From Arthrobacter sp. zg-Y844 (GTDB lineage Bacteria; Actinomycetota; Actinomycetes; Actinomycetales; Micrococcaceae), in assembly GCF_024385465.1 (NCBI RefSeq), contig NZ_JANFLS010000005.1:124001-188000 (forward strand): 64,000 nt of DNA, in the 5' to 3' direction. Position 1 is the first letter of the stretch, and the number at the start of each line of letters is the position of its first letter. Position numbers and translations under genes: made by a program. This document shows positions 28,272-38,132 of this stretch, one piece after another. The notes under the pieces are model-generated. The model did not search any database. It was not told the DNA's origin and was given only the letters and a program-made list of their open reading frames with translations.

Positions 28272-28925
28272 TTGGCCGTCACCGCCAAGAGCGAACAGAC
28301 GCGCCGGCTCCTCATCGACACCGCGCTGCGCCTCTTCGCCTCACAGGGCTACGAAAAGACCACCATGCGCGCTGTCGCACAGGAGGCAAACGTTTCGGTA
28401 GGCAACGCCTACTACTATTTCCGTTCCAAGGATGACCTCCTCCACGAGCTTTACCGGTCCCTCCAGGATGAACACCGCTCCCTTGCGCTGCCGCAGATCC
28501 GCGAGGGCCACAACCTGGGCGAAAACCTGGCGGTCATTCTGTCCACCGGCCTGACAACCATGGAGCCGTACCACGCCTTCGGCGTGCATTTCCTGCGTGA
28601 CGCCATGTCACCGAACCGTCGGGAGGACGACGCCGTCGGGCGGGGGAAATCCATCGCGATGTTCCGGCAGGCGGTGTCGACCGCCCGGCCGCAGCCGCCC
28701 GTGGCTATCCGCGACGACCTGCCCGAACTGCTCTGGCTGATGCATATGGGGATCACCTTCTTCTGGGTGTATGACCGCTCCCCCGGACAGCGCAGGTCCC
28801 ACCGGCTGGCCGCGAATCTGGCCCCGCTGGTGGCCAAACTCGTGATCCTGTCCCGGCTCCCGGTGGTCCGGAACATCATGGAGGACGTAGTCCGCCTGCT
28901 CCGAGGCGTCCGCCGGGACGGTTAG
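28272..28925 (+). CDS. TetR-family transcriptional regulator
   Basis: 217 residues from TTG 28272, with GGGAG six bases upstream. The N-terminal HTH is typical: ALRLFASQGYEKTTMRAVAQEANVSVGNAYYYFRSKDDLLHE, spanning about 42 residues. The C-terminal ligand domain is unassigned. The 18-bp palindrome at 28211-28228 overlaps its promoter. No obvious divergent target gene; yhhQ is the left neighbour on the other strand and could share the operator, although it is 131 bp away. Confidence 0.9.
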   Translation: MAVTAKSEQTRRLLIDTALRLFASQGYEKTTMRAVAQEANVSVGNAYYYFRSKDDLLHELYRSLQDEHRSLALPQIREGHNLGENLAVILSTGLTTMEPYHAFGVHFLRDAMSPNRREDDAVGRGKSIAMFRQAVSTARPQPPVAIRDDLPELLWLMHMGITFFWVYDRSPGQRRSHRLAANLAPLVAKLVILSRLPVVRNIMEDVVRLLRGVRRDG

Positions 28926-29019
28926 CCCGCAGCGACGCCGGGACAACGACGGCGGCGCGCCGTAACAGCGCGTCTTACAAGGGTGGCCGGTTCCGCCGTT
29001 TTGGGTGGAAGATGGAGCC

Positions 29020-29865
29020 ATGTCTGCAAACACATCCTCTTCTGCGGCCTCAGCTCCGGCCGTCACGCTCACCATCGCAGGTTCCGAAGCCACCGGCGGC
29101 GCCGGCGCCCAGGCCGACCTGAAGACCTTCCAGGAACTCGGCGTCTACGGCATCACCGCCCTGACCTGCATCGTGTCCTTCGATCCCAACAACTCCTGGA
29201 ACCACCGGTTCGTCCCGGTGGACCCGCAGGTCATCTCCGACCAGCTCGAAGCCATCATGACCGCCTATGACCTCGACACGGTCAAGATCGGCATGCTCGG
29301 CACCCCGGCAACCATCGACGTCGTTGCCAAGGCGCTGCAGGCCCAGGACTGGAAGAACCTCGTGCTGGACCCGGTGCTCATCTGCAAGGGCCAGGAGCCC
29401 GGCGCGGCACTGGATACCGACAAGGCGCTCAAGGCCCAGATCCTCCCGCTGGCCACCTTCGTCACCCCCAACCACTTCGAGTCCATGTCCCTGTCCGGCA
29501 TGGATTCCATTGAGACCGTGGAAGACCTGCAGGAAGCAGCCCGCCGCATCCATGAAGCCAGCGGAGCCGTAGTGCTGGCCAAGGGCGGAGTCCGGCTGGA
29601 AGGCGACGACGCCGTCGACGTCTTCTACGACGGCGAAACCATGGAGGTCCTGCGGGCACCCAAGGTAGGCGAGGTAGCTGTCAGCGGTGCCGGTTGCACC
29701 CTCGCTGCGGCTATCACTGCTGAACTGGGCAAGGGGGCCACGCCTCTGGAAGCGGCAAAGACGGCGAAGGCGTTCGTCACGGAAGGTATCCGCAACCGCG
29801 TTTCCTCCAACGCACCGTTTGATGCGCTGTGGCAGGGCAACGCCGGCCAGGGCCCGGCGCTCTAA
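29020..29865 (+). CDS. pdxK: Pyridoxine/HMP kinase of the ThiD-like (PdxK) type
   Basis: 281 residues from ATG 29020 (GGAAGA seven bases upstream; a GTG 15 bases earlier is less likely). Ribokinase fold: TIAGSEATGGAGAQADLKTF near the start, KIGMLG, VLDPVLICKG, FVTPNHFE, and the anion-hole motif SGAGCTLAAAITA with a Cys where PfkB kinases have Asp. This Cys-type site is characteristic of Bacillus PdxK/ThiD-related pyridoxal kinases. Role: ATP-dependent phosphorylation of B6 vitamers or hydroxymethylpyrimidine. It stands alone, with no thi genes nearby, favouring the B6 role. Confidence 0.85.
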   Translation: MSANTSSSAASAPAVTLTIAGSEATGGAGAQADLKTFQELGVYGITALTCIVSFDPNNSWNHRFVPVDPQVISDQLEAIMTAYDLDTVKIGMLGTPATIDVVAKALQAQDWKNLVLDPVLICKGQEPGAALDTDKALKAQILPLATFVTPNHFESMSLSGMDSIETVEDLQEAARRIHEASGAVVLAKGGVRLEGDDAVDVFYDGETMEVLRAPKVGEVAVSGAGCTLAAAITAELGKGATPLEAAKTAKAFVTEGIRNRVSSNAPFDALWQGNAGQGPAL

Positions 29866-29902
29866 CTGCGTCAACCCGCACAAAAACAAGCCAGAAGAAT
29901 CA

Positions 29903-29940
29903 CGGAAGGAGCCGTCCCCGCAACGGGGCGGCTCCTTCCG
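29903..29940 (+). terminator. Terminator-like hairpin after the pyridoxine kinase gene
   Basis: CGGAAGGAGCCGTCCCCG, a CAA loop, then CGGGGCGGCTCCTTCCG: 17 pairs with one bulged T. The U-tract is poor (GCGTTAATTC follows). Confidence 0.7.
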
Positions 29941-30219
29941 GCGTTAATTCGACCCGCGGGCGCTGGAATTTACAGCCTGAATTGCTAAAAAACAAGGGTC
30001 AAAGAAGTAATTCACTATTAATAAGGCCAACCTTTGCACTGGGCGTTTGCTCCTCTATTGTGACCCTACGGCTGCTTGGTTTGGGGGCCGTTACGTGCAC
30101 GCTGACACTCCTTACGGGGGTTGGAGGCACAACGGAAAACCTGCCGCAGCGTGTCAGCAGCCGTGCAATTGTCTCTTGGACATGCCCGGTAGCGCTCGGT
30201 GGAATGTTCAAGGAGCGCA
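29941..30219 (+). promoter_or_regulatory. Low-GC promoter and leader region before the subtilase gene
   Basis: Unusually A/T-rich for this window around 29970-30060 (AATTGCTAAAAAACAAG, TATTAATAAGG). The TATTAAT stretch near 30017 is a possible -10, which would leave an mRNA leader of about 190 bases. I searched for a known riboswitch fold and could not recognise one. AAGGAG lies directly upstream of the ATG at 30220. Confidence 0.4.
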
Positions 30220-33200
30220 ATGAGATTGTCCATCCATCACAAACCCGGCGCGGTTGTCACTGCCGCATTCGCCGGGATCGCACTCACAGCGGGCCTCGGC
30301 CTGAGCCTGCCGGCGCAGGCCACTGAGACACCTGCCGGCGGCAATGAACTCACCGAGGGCATCTCCCTCGAGCGGTTCGCCGAACAAAAAGTGTCCCCCA
30401 GCCTGCGGGACGCCACCGGCCAGGTTTCGGTTTACGTGCAGTTCACGGGCGAAGGCGCCTTTGAACAGACCCAGCCCGAGGAGGTCAAGGACGGAAAAGC
30501 GGAGCCGGTGGTGAACAAGCCCCTGGTCGAAGAGATCCGCAGCGACATCACTTCGCAGGCAGAATCAGTGGCACAGGAAGCTGCCGCGAGCACCCTCTAC
30601 ACAACCACCAACACGCTCCCCGGCACCGCGATCGTCGGCGACGCCGAGGCCATCCGCGAGCTGGCCGGCCGCTCGGACGTTGCCCGCATCACCAAGATCG
30701 TTCCGAAGCACGTCGACAACAAGGGCGCGGATATTGACACCCGGGCCCTGAACACGTGGGTGGAGCGCAAGCAGACCGGAGAAGGCATCACCATCGCCGT
30801 CCTGGATACCGGCCTCGACTACACCCACAGCGATTTCGGCGGCCCCGGCACCATCGAGGCCTACCAGGCAGCGCAGGCTTCGGCCACCATTCCCTCGGCC
30901 CAGAGCGGCCTTCTTGATTCCAATAAGTTCATTGGCGGCTACGACCTCGTTGGCGATGACTACGATGCCGATCCCGACTCCCCCACTTACCAGCCGGTCC
31001 CCCGGCCGGACCTGAATCCGCTCGACTGCGGCGGGCACGGCACCCACGTGGCCGGCACTGCCGCCGGGTACGGGACCAACAACGACGGCTCCACCTTCCG
31101 CGGCGACTACTCCACCCTCACGGCGGAGCAGGTCAATTCCATGCGGATCGGCCCCGGTTCCGCACCGGATGCCCAGCTCGTGAGCATCCGTGTCTTCGGC
31201 TGCGCAGGCTCTTCCGAGGTGGTCGGCCAGGCGCTGGACTACGTGCTGGACCCCAACGGCGACGGCGACTTTTCGGACCGTGCCCAGGTAGTGAACATGT
31301 CCCTCGGCTCCGATTACAGCCCGGTTGACGATCCCGAAAACGACATCGTCAACAAGCTCACCGAACAGGGCATCCTTTCCGTTGTCGCTTCGGGCAACGC
31401 CGGAGATGTCTATGACATCGGCGGTTCCCCCGGGAACGCAAAGTCGGCCCTGACCGTGGCCAGCACCATCGGTTCCCGGGTCACTCTCGACCGCGCCGAC
31501 GTCCTCGCTCCAGCCGAACTGACCGGATCCGTCGCCGGGCAGTACTCCTCCAACTTCAATTACTCGGACCCGGCAGTTACCGAAGCACAGCTCACCGGCA
31601 ATGTGGTGATGGCTCCGGCAGACAACCGCTTTGGCTGCAACGCCTTCCCTGCCGGTTCCCTGACCGGTAAATGGGTCTGGATCCAGTGGGAAGAAGACGC
31701 TTCTTTCCCCTGCGGCTCGGGGGTCCGGTTCAATAATGCCCAGGCCGCCGGAGCCACCGGCGTGGTGCTCGATTCCCCGCGTGCGGTCTTTGAATCGGGT
31801 ATCGGCGGAAACGCCACCATCCCCGGCATCCAGCTCAACGCCGAATCCTCGGACCGACTGCGGCCGTCCGCAGAAGCGGGGACCTTGACCCTGCGCCTGT
31901 CGCCGGCCTACATGGCCACCGCCAGCGCCCCCTCGGGCGCCGGTGACACCGTCAGCCCGTTCACCTCCCGCGGAGTGCACGGTTCCAACGGCATCGTGAA
32001 GCCCGACGTCGCGGCGCCGGGTTCGGCTATTGGATCAGCAGCCGTCGGCTCCGGCACCGGTGCAGCTGTCAGCAGCGGCACGTCCATGGCCACCCCGCAT
32101 GTGGCCGGTATTGCGGCCCTGCTCTACGCGGCTACGGATTTGAACCCGTACGAGGTCAAGACCGCCATCATGAACACCGCCACGCATGACCTGCTCACTG
32201 CGTCCGGTGCCGTTCAAGGGCCCAACCGGGTCGGTTCCGGCCGGGTAGATGCCCTTGACGCCCTGAATAACAAGGTCCTGGCCTACGCCACGGAGGACCC
32301 GGCCCTGACCAGCGTCAACTTCGGCGTCCTGGAGCTCGGCAAGGAAGCACTGGTGCTGACCCGGCAGGTCACGGTGGAGAACAAATCCGACCGCCCTGTG
32401 TCCTACAACGTCAGCTACCTGCAGGCGTCCACCATGCCCGGCGTCGTCATCAGCACCACACCTTCGGTGAACGTGCCGGGCAACGGCAAGGCAACCGTGG
32501 ACGTGACCTTGAGCATCTCCGATCCGGCTGCACTGGCCAAAACCATTGATCCGGCTGCCGAGACCGACCAGTTGAGCATTACCAGGCAGTTCCTGGCGGA
32601 CGTTTCCGGCCGGGTGCAGTTTGCCGGCAACGGCACGCCCACCCTGCGCGTACCCGTCTACTCGGCCCCGAAGCCGACGTCGGATATGAGTGCCGGCAAG
32701 GAAATCGCCTTCGCCGACTCCGAGGCATTGAAGAGCACCGTGACCCTGCAGGGCCGCGAACTCAACCAAGGCACGGGTGCCTCGCGCTACCTGTCCCTGG
32801 TTTCGCCTTTGGTCCTCGGCGCGCAGAGCCCGCGGCTGGAATCCGTGAAAATGGATTCCATGTACGCCATGGACCTGCAGGCCGTGGGCGCATCTTCCAC
32901 GATTCCGACGCTGAAGGCTGCCGGCGGCAATCTTCAGACGTCCGTCGTGAACTTCGGCGTCAGCACCTGGGCCAACTGGCCCATGCTGGGCGGTGCGTTC
33001 GAGATTGACGTGGAGATCGACACCAATGGTGACTCGGTCCCGGACTTCGTCACCTTCACCTCCCGCGCGGCCGACGTGGACCTGGTTCTGGCTGCGACTT
33101 ACCGTTTGACCCCCGGCGCCGCTCCGGTAATGGTGGACCAGACCGGTGCCAACGGTGTCCAGGGCGGCACTGATACCAACACCTTCGATACCAATGCGGT

Positions 33201-34089
33201 TACCCTGCCGGTTTCAGCAGCGGCCCTGGGCCTGGATGTAAACGCGGCATCGGCACCGTTGCGGTACCGGGTCACCACCTGGAACCCGTACAGCGTGGAT
33301 GAACAGGGCGAGAGCGTTCCTGTCGACACCACCGAGTACATCCCGTTCGACGCGGCCAACCCGGCATTGACCTTCGCGGGCGCCACGCCCGCCAGCCTGT
33401 TTGCGGACGTCAACGGCGGCAAGATGGATGTCACCCGCAGTGCGGGCAACACCGACGCCAAGGCGCTGTTCCTGCACCTGCACAACGCCACCGGAGACTT
33501 GAGCGGCACCAACGGTGACGGCGGCAAGGCGGAAGTGGTCCCGATCAAGGTTCCGGCCAAGGTGGTTCCGACACCGACGCCGACACCTACCTCTACGGCC
33601 ACGCCTAAGCCGACGGTGACACCGAAACCCACGGCCACGCCTAAGCCGACGGCGACGCCCAAACCCACGGCTACACCTAAGCCGACGGCGACACCCAAAC
33701 CCACGGCTACACCCAAGCCCACTGTGAAGCCGACGCCGGTCAATCCGGTCAGCGCGGTCAGCAAGTGCTCGGGTTCGGGTGCCGAGATTGCGGTGACGGT
33801 CAAGAACACCGGGACCAAGCAGGCCAACGTGACGGTGAAGTCCAACTACGGCACCGCTACGGTGAACAAGCTGGATCCGGGCAAGAGCAAGTCGGTGGTC
33901 GTCAAGACCCGCCAGTCCTCCATCAAGGCAGGCGACGTCACCGTAACCCTCACCTCCACGGGTAAGGGCAAGGTCGAAAAGGCCACCTACAAGGCTCACT
34001 TTGAAGCCCAGAAGTGCAAGGGCGGCAACGGCCACGGCGGCGGTCATGGCGGCGGCCACGGCGGCGGCCACGGCGGCGGTCGCGGCTAG
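30220..34089 (+). CDS. Large secreted subtilisin-like S8 serine protease
   Basis: 1,289 residues from ATG 30220, which has AAGGAG upstream. Signal peptide of about 33 residues ends LSLPAQA. A propeptide-like region follows, then the catalytic triad: Asp196 (VLDTGLDY), His273 (GGHGTHVAG) and Ser622 (SGTSMATPHVAG). A PA-type insert lies between His and Ser (about 430-580). After the protease come Ig-like/Fn-type beta modules, a Pro-Thr-Lys spacer of TPKPTA repeats (about 1118-1173), a small beta domain bounded by two Cys, and a terminal Gly/His tail with four His spaced by GGG. No LPXTG. Role: extracellular proteolysis; wall or metal attachment by the tail is inference. Confidence 0.93.
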   Translation: MRLSIHHKPGAVVTAAFAGIALTAGLGLSLPAQATETPAGGNELTEGISLERFAEQKVSPSLRDATGQVSVYVQFTGEGAFEQTQPEEVKDGKAEPVVNKPLVEEIRSDITSQAESVAQEAAASTLYTTTNTLPGTAIVGDAEAIRELAGRSDVARITKIVPKHVDNKGADIDTRALNTWVERKQTGEGITIAVLDTGLDYTHSDFGGPGTIEAYQAAQASATIPSAQSGLLDSNKFIGGYDLVGDDYDADPDSPTYQPVPRPDLNPLDCGGHGTHVAGTAAGYGTNNDGSTFRGDYSTLTAEQVNSMRIGPGSAPDAQLVSIRVFGCAGSSEVVGQALDYVLDPNGDGDFSDRAQVVNMSLGSDYSPVDDPENDIVNKLTEQGILSVVASGNAGDVYDIGGSPGNAKSALTVASTIGSRVTLDRADVLAPAELTGSVAGQYSSNFNYSDPAVTEAQLTGNVVMAPADNRFGCNAFPAGSLTGKWVWIQWEEDASFPCGSGVRFNNAQAAGATGVVLDSPRAVFESGIGGNATIPGIQLNAESSDRLRPSAEAGTLTLRLSPAYMATASAPSGAGDTVSPFTSRGVHGSNGIVKPDVAAPGSAIGSAAVGSGTGAAVSSGTSMATPHVAGIAALLYAATDLNPYEVKTAIMNTATHDLLTASGAVQGPNRVGSGRVDALDALNNKVLAYATEDPALTSVNFGVLELGKEALVLTRQVTVENKSDRPVSYNVSYLQASTMPGVVISTTPSVNVPGNGKATVDVTLSISDPAALAKTIDPAAETDQLSITRQFLADVSGRVQFAGNGTPTLRVPVYSAPKPTSDMSAGKEIAFADSEALKSTVTLQGRELNQGTGASRYLSLVSPLVLGAQSPRLESVKMDSMYAMDLQAVGASSTIPTLKAAGGNLQTSVVNFGVSTWANWPMLGGAFEIDVEIDTNGDSVPDFVTFTSRAADVDLVLAATYRLTPGAAPVMVDQTGANGVQGGTDTNTFDTNAVTLPVSAAALGLDVNAASAPLRYRVTTWNPYSVDEQGESVPVDTTEYIPFDAANPALTFAGATPASLFADVNGGKMDVTRSAGNTDAKALFLHLHNATGDLSGTNGDGGKAEVVPIKVPAKVVPTPTPTPTSTATPKPTVTPKPTATPKPTATPKPTATPKPTATPKPTATPKPTVKPTPVNPVSAVSKCSGSGAEIAVTVKNTGTKQANVTVKSNYGTATVNKLDPGKSKSVVVKTRQSSIKAGDVTVTLTSTGKGKVEKATYKAHFEAQKCKGGNGHGGGHGGGHGGGHGGGRG
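33571..33738 (+). repeat. Intragenic Pro-Thr-Lys repeat region of the subtilase
   Basis: Codes for a spacer made of TPKPTA/V hexapeptide units, six to seven in a row, preceded by TP dipeptides. It probably forms a rigid extended linker or a glycosylation stretch in the wall layer. Confidence 0.85.
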
Positions 34090-34120
34090 GACATCATGCT
34101 GACCTAGCCAACCAATAAGG

Positions 34121-34158
34121 CAGCGGGCCCCGGAGAAATCCGGGGCCCGCTGTTTTTC
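34121..34158 (+). terminator. Rho-independent terminator of the subtilase gene
   Basis: CAGCGGGCCCCGGA, GAAA loop, TCCGGGGCCCGCTG, then TTTTTC: a perfect 14-bp stem with a U-tract. It may also serve the convergent glycosylase gene from the other side. Confidence 0.92.
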
Positions 34159-34182
34159 TGGGTCGGAAGCCCTGCCGCGCAG

Positions 34183-35067
34183 CTACTTCAGCAGCCGGGA
34201 CATCCTCCGGTCCGCCAGCAGCTTGCCGCCGGTCTGGCAGGTAGGGCAGTACTGCAGGGAGGAATCCGCGAAGGCCACCTCCCGGACGGTGTCCCCGCAC
34301 ACCGGGCAGGGCTCACCGGTCCGCGCATGCACCCGCATGGCCTGCCGCTTGGAGTCCTTCAATTCCGCGGCGGGACGCCCGGACGCATTCTCGATTGCAG
34401 ATTCCAGGACGGCACCCATGGCTTCGAACAACCGTTGGACCTCGGCCGGTCCCAGCTTCGCGCCGATGGCAAACGGAGACAGATGCGCTGCATGCAGGAT
34501 CTCGTCGCTGTAGGCATTGCCGATCCCCGCGATGGCTGATTGGTCCCGAAGCAGCCCCTTGATCTGGCCGTGATGGGTGCCGACCAGCTCCCCGAAAGCC
34601 GCCGGGTCGACGTCGAGCGCTTCCGGCCCCAGCCGGGCAATCCCGGGGACGTCGGCGAGGTCCCGGACAACGTACACCGCCAGCGACTTCCGGGTGCCCG
34701 CTTCCGTGAGGTCAAAGCCCGGTTGCGCCGAGCCGTCCTCCGTTGCGAACCGCACCCGCAGCGCCATCGCTCCCCGGCCCGGCCGCAGCCGGCCCGGCTT
34801 CAACGCATCGGACCAGCGCAGCCAGCCCGCCTTGGCCAGATGCATCACCAAATGCACTCCCCCGGCGGTGACCACCAGGAACTTCCCCCGGCGTTCGACG
34901 TCGGTCACCGGACCGGCATAGAGCTCCTCCAGCGGCACCGCCGCGGTTTTCAGCACGGGGAAAGACAGCACTTCGACGTCGGCGATCACCAGTGCGGGGG
35001 CATCGGGCGGGAGCAGCTTTGACCGCAGGTAATCAACCAGTCCCTGTACTTCAGGCATCTCGGGCAT
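34183..35067 (-). CDS. Fpg/MutM-type formamidopyrimidine-DNA glycosylase
   Basis: 294 residues. The N-terminus MPEMPEVQG matches the Fpg consensus MPELPEVE, giving catalytic Pro2 and Glu3. Further blocks: RRGKFLVV, HLAKAGWLRW, IAGIGNAYSDEILHAA, and a C-terminal zinc finger CPVC...YCPTCQT, with a KDSKRQAMRVHART stretch before it. It resembles the atypical Fpg-like proteins of actinobacteria more than canonical MutM, so substrate preference is open. TAGGGT lies exactly 6 nt before the ATG. Confidence 0.9.
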   Translation of the reverse strand: MPEMPEVQGLVDYLRSKLLPPDAPALVIADVEVLSFPVLKTAAVPLEELYAGPVTDVERRGKFLVVTAGGVHLVMHLAKAGWLRWSDALKPGRLRPGRGAMALRVRFATEDGSAQPGFDLTEAGTRKSLAVYVVRDLADVPGIARLGPEALDVDPAAFGELVGTHHGQIKGLLRDQSAIAGIGNAYSDEILHAAHLSPFAIGAKLGPAEVQRLFEAMGAVLESAIENASGRPAAELKDSKRQAMRVHARTGEPCPVCGDTVREVAFADSSLQYCPTCQTGGKLLADRRMSRLLK

Positions 35068-35073
35068 GCCAAC

Positions 35074-35079
35074 ACCCTA
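35074..35079 (-). promoter_or_regulatory. -10 hexamer of a putative leaderless promoter (Fpg-like)
   Basis: TAGGGT, GTTGGC, ATG 35067 on the minus strand. Same hexamer and spacing as for the GH76 gene. Confidence 0.6.
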
Positions 35080-35099
35080 ACGGTGGTCCGGTGGCGGCG

Positions 35100-36599
35100 T
35101 CACTGCTCCGAATGCGCCTGCAGGAACGAATACACCTCGGTCTCGTCGACGCCGGGGAACGCACCGGGCGGCAAGGCAGCCAGCAGGTGCGAATGCGCCC
35201 GTGCGCTGGGCCAGGCAAAGCCGGACCACTCGGACGCCAGCTCCCCCGGCGGGGTGCGGCAGCAGTCCGGATCGGGACAGCGCGATTTGGACCGTTCCGT
35301 GGTGTCCCGGCCCCGGAACCACTTCACGTGCTGGTACGGCACCCCGATGCTGAGCGAAAACTTGCCGGCCGAACCCCGTTCCGTACGTGCCGTGCACCAG
35401 TAGGTGCCGGCCGGAGTGTCGGTGTACTGGTTGAATGCACTGAACTGGTCCGGCACGGAAAAGACCTCCCGAGAGGTCCAGTACCGGCAGATCGGCTGGC
35501 CCTCAATGGCGCCGGTGTGGTCCGCAGGGAACGTCACGCCGTCGTTCTCGTATGCCTTATAGACAATGCCGCTCTCATGCACCTTCTGGAAATGGGTGGG
35601 AATACCCAAATGCTCGGTGGCGAGATTGGTGAACCGGTGCGCAGCAGTTTCATAGGACACCGCGAAGGCGTCCCGGATGTCCTCCACGGCAATCTCCTTG
35701 GCGGCCTTGGCCCGCTGCAGGAACTCGACCGTCGCCTTTTCCGGCAGCAGCAGCGCGGCGGCGAAGTAGTTCGTGGCCACCCGCTGGCCCAGGAACTCCC
35801 CGTAACTGCTGGGCGTCTGGTGCTGAAGCACGTAGTGTCCCAGCGCCTGCAGCAGTACGGACCGGGGATCGTGGTCCGATCGCTGGGACTGGGTCAGGTA
35901 GATGCGCCGGTTCTTCAGGTCGGTGACCGAACGCGTGGAGTGCGGCAGGTCGTTGACATGGTGGAGGCTGAAACCCAGGTGCGCCGCAATATCGGCGATC
36001 ACATGCTGGGACAGCGGACCGGACGTGTGCCCCACCGAATCCAGCACCTTCTGCGCCTCGGCCTCGTATTCGGGGAAGTAGTTGTTCCGCTCGCGCATCA
36101 TGGCCCGCAGTTCGCCGTTGGCCCGGCGGGCCTCCTCCGGGGTGGCCACCTGCTCGTTGAGCCGGCGCTCGAGCTCGGCCTGCAGCCCCACCAGGGATTC
36201 GAGGACGTCGATGGGCAGCCGTGAACCGATCCGCACCTTCGGCAGGCCCAGGGAAGCATAGAGCGGGCCGCGCTGCGCCCGCTCTAGTTCGATTTCCAGC
36301 GCGGCACGCCGGCTCGGCGGCTCCGCGCCCAGCAGGGAATCGATGCTGACGTCCAGCGCAGCGGCCAGCGCCTGCATCATGCCGAGCTTGGGCTCGCGCT
36401 TGCCGTTCTCGATGAGGGACAACTGGGACGCCACGGTTCCGACGGCGGCGCCCAGGTCATCGAGCGTCATGCCCTTGGCCTTGCGCAGGTGCCGGACGCG
36501 GCGGCCGAGGCTGATGACGTCCAGCGTGCGCTCGGCGTCGGGCCCCAATCCGCCCTTCGGGGAGTCAGGAGCGGGTCTATTCCATGTAGTAGGCGTCAC
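35100..36599 (-). CDS. ramB: RamB/ScfR-type regulator of acetate and glyoxylate metabolism
   Basis: 499 residues from GTG 36599. An N-terminal XRE-type HTH (RRVRHLRKAKGMTLDDLGAAVG...QLSLIENGKREP) is followed by an IrrE-like peptidase domain whose metal motif is degenerate (LLQALGHYVLQHQ in place of HEXXH), then a C-terminal ScfR domain with cysteines (CPDPDCCRTPPG). Known role: RamB in Corynebacterium represses aceA/aceB and acetate genes, and mycobacterial RamB acts on icl. It is divergent from aceA with aceB next, the expected regulon. TAATCT lies 6 nt before the GTG. Confidence 0.92.
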   Translation of the reverse strand: MTPTTWNRPAPDSPKGGLGPDAERTLDVISLGRRVRHLRKAKGMTLDDLGAAVGTVASQLSLIENGKREPKLGMMQALAAALDVSIDSLLGAEPPSRRAALEIELERAQRGPLYASLGLPKVRIGSRLPIDVLESLVGLQAELERRLNEQVATPEEARRANGELRAMMRERNNYFPEYEAEAQKVLDSVGHTSGPLSQHVIADIAAHLGFSLHHVNDLPHSTRSVTDLKNRRIYLTQSQRSDHDPRSVLLQALGHYVLQHQTPSSYGEFLGQRVATNYFAAALLLPEKATVEFLQRAKAAKEIAVEDIRDAFAVSYETAAHRFTNLATEHLGIPTHFQKVHESGIVYKAYENDGVTFPADHTGAIEGQPICRYWTSREVFSVPDQFSAFNQYTDTPAGTYWCTARTERGSAGKFSLSIGVPYQHVKWFRGRDTTERSKSRCPDPDCCRTPPGELASEWSGFAWPSARAHSHLLAALPPGAFPGVDETEVYSFLQAHSEQ

Positions 36600-36605
36600 A
36601 TTTTC

Positions 36606-36611
36606 AGATTA
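36606..36611 (-). promoter_or_regulatory. -10 hexamer of a putative leaderless promoter (ramB)
   Basis: TAATCT, GAAAAT, GTG 36599 on the minus strand. It abuts the inverted repeat at 36611-36626. Confidence 0.6.
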
Positions 36612-36631
36612 CGCGAAGAATCGCGTTTCTT
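36611..36631. promoter_or_regulatory. Overlapping inverted repeats in the ramB-aceA control region
   Basis: ACGCGA-AGAA-TCGCGT (36611-36626) is a perfect 6+6 repeat, and AAGAA-TCGCGT-TTCTT (36616-36631) a second one overlapping it. They lie against the ramB -10 and about 115 bp before the aceA start. This is the best candidate operator for RamB autoregulation; the sequence is not the Corynebacterium RamB motif as I remember it. Confidence 0.5.
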
Positions 36632-36744
36632 TCCATAGAAAACCCCTAGAAGAGGGCTTGTTGTTGGCACAGGCTTAGTTCACAGCAGGAAATTCCGGTT
36701 TGAAGCGGACCGGTTTGAATGAATGATTTCAAGGAGATACAAGC

Positions 36745-38043
<1,299 letters not shown>

Positions 38044-38132
38044 ACCCGGTCCTGCGGGGGCGTCGACTGCATCCGCAGCGGCGCCCCCGCGGCAACACCG
38101 CCACAGTTTTGAAAGACCACAAGGAGAACGCC

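Noticed and set aside
29941-30219. c-di-AMP (ydaO) or other riboswitch before the subtilase
   Set aside because: The conserved core sequences are not recognisable by eye; left as leader only.
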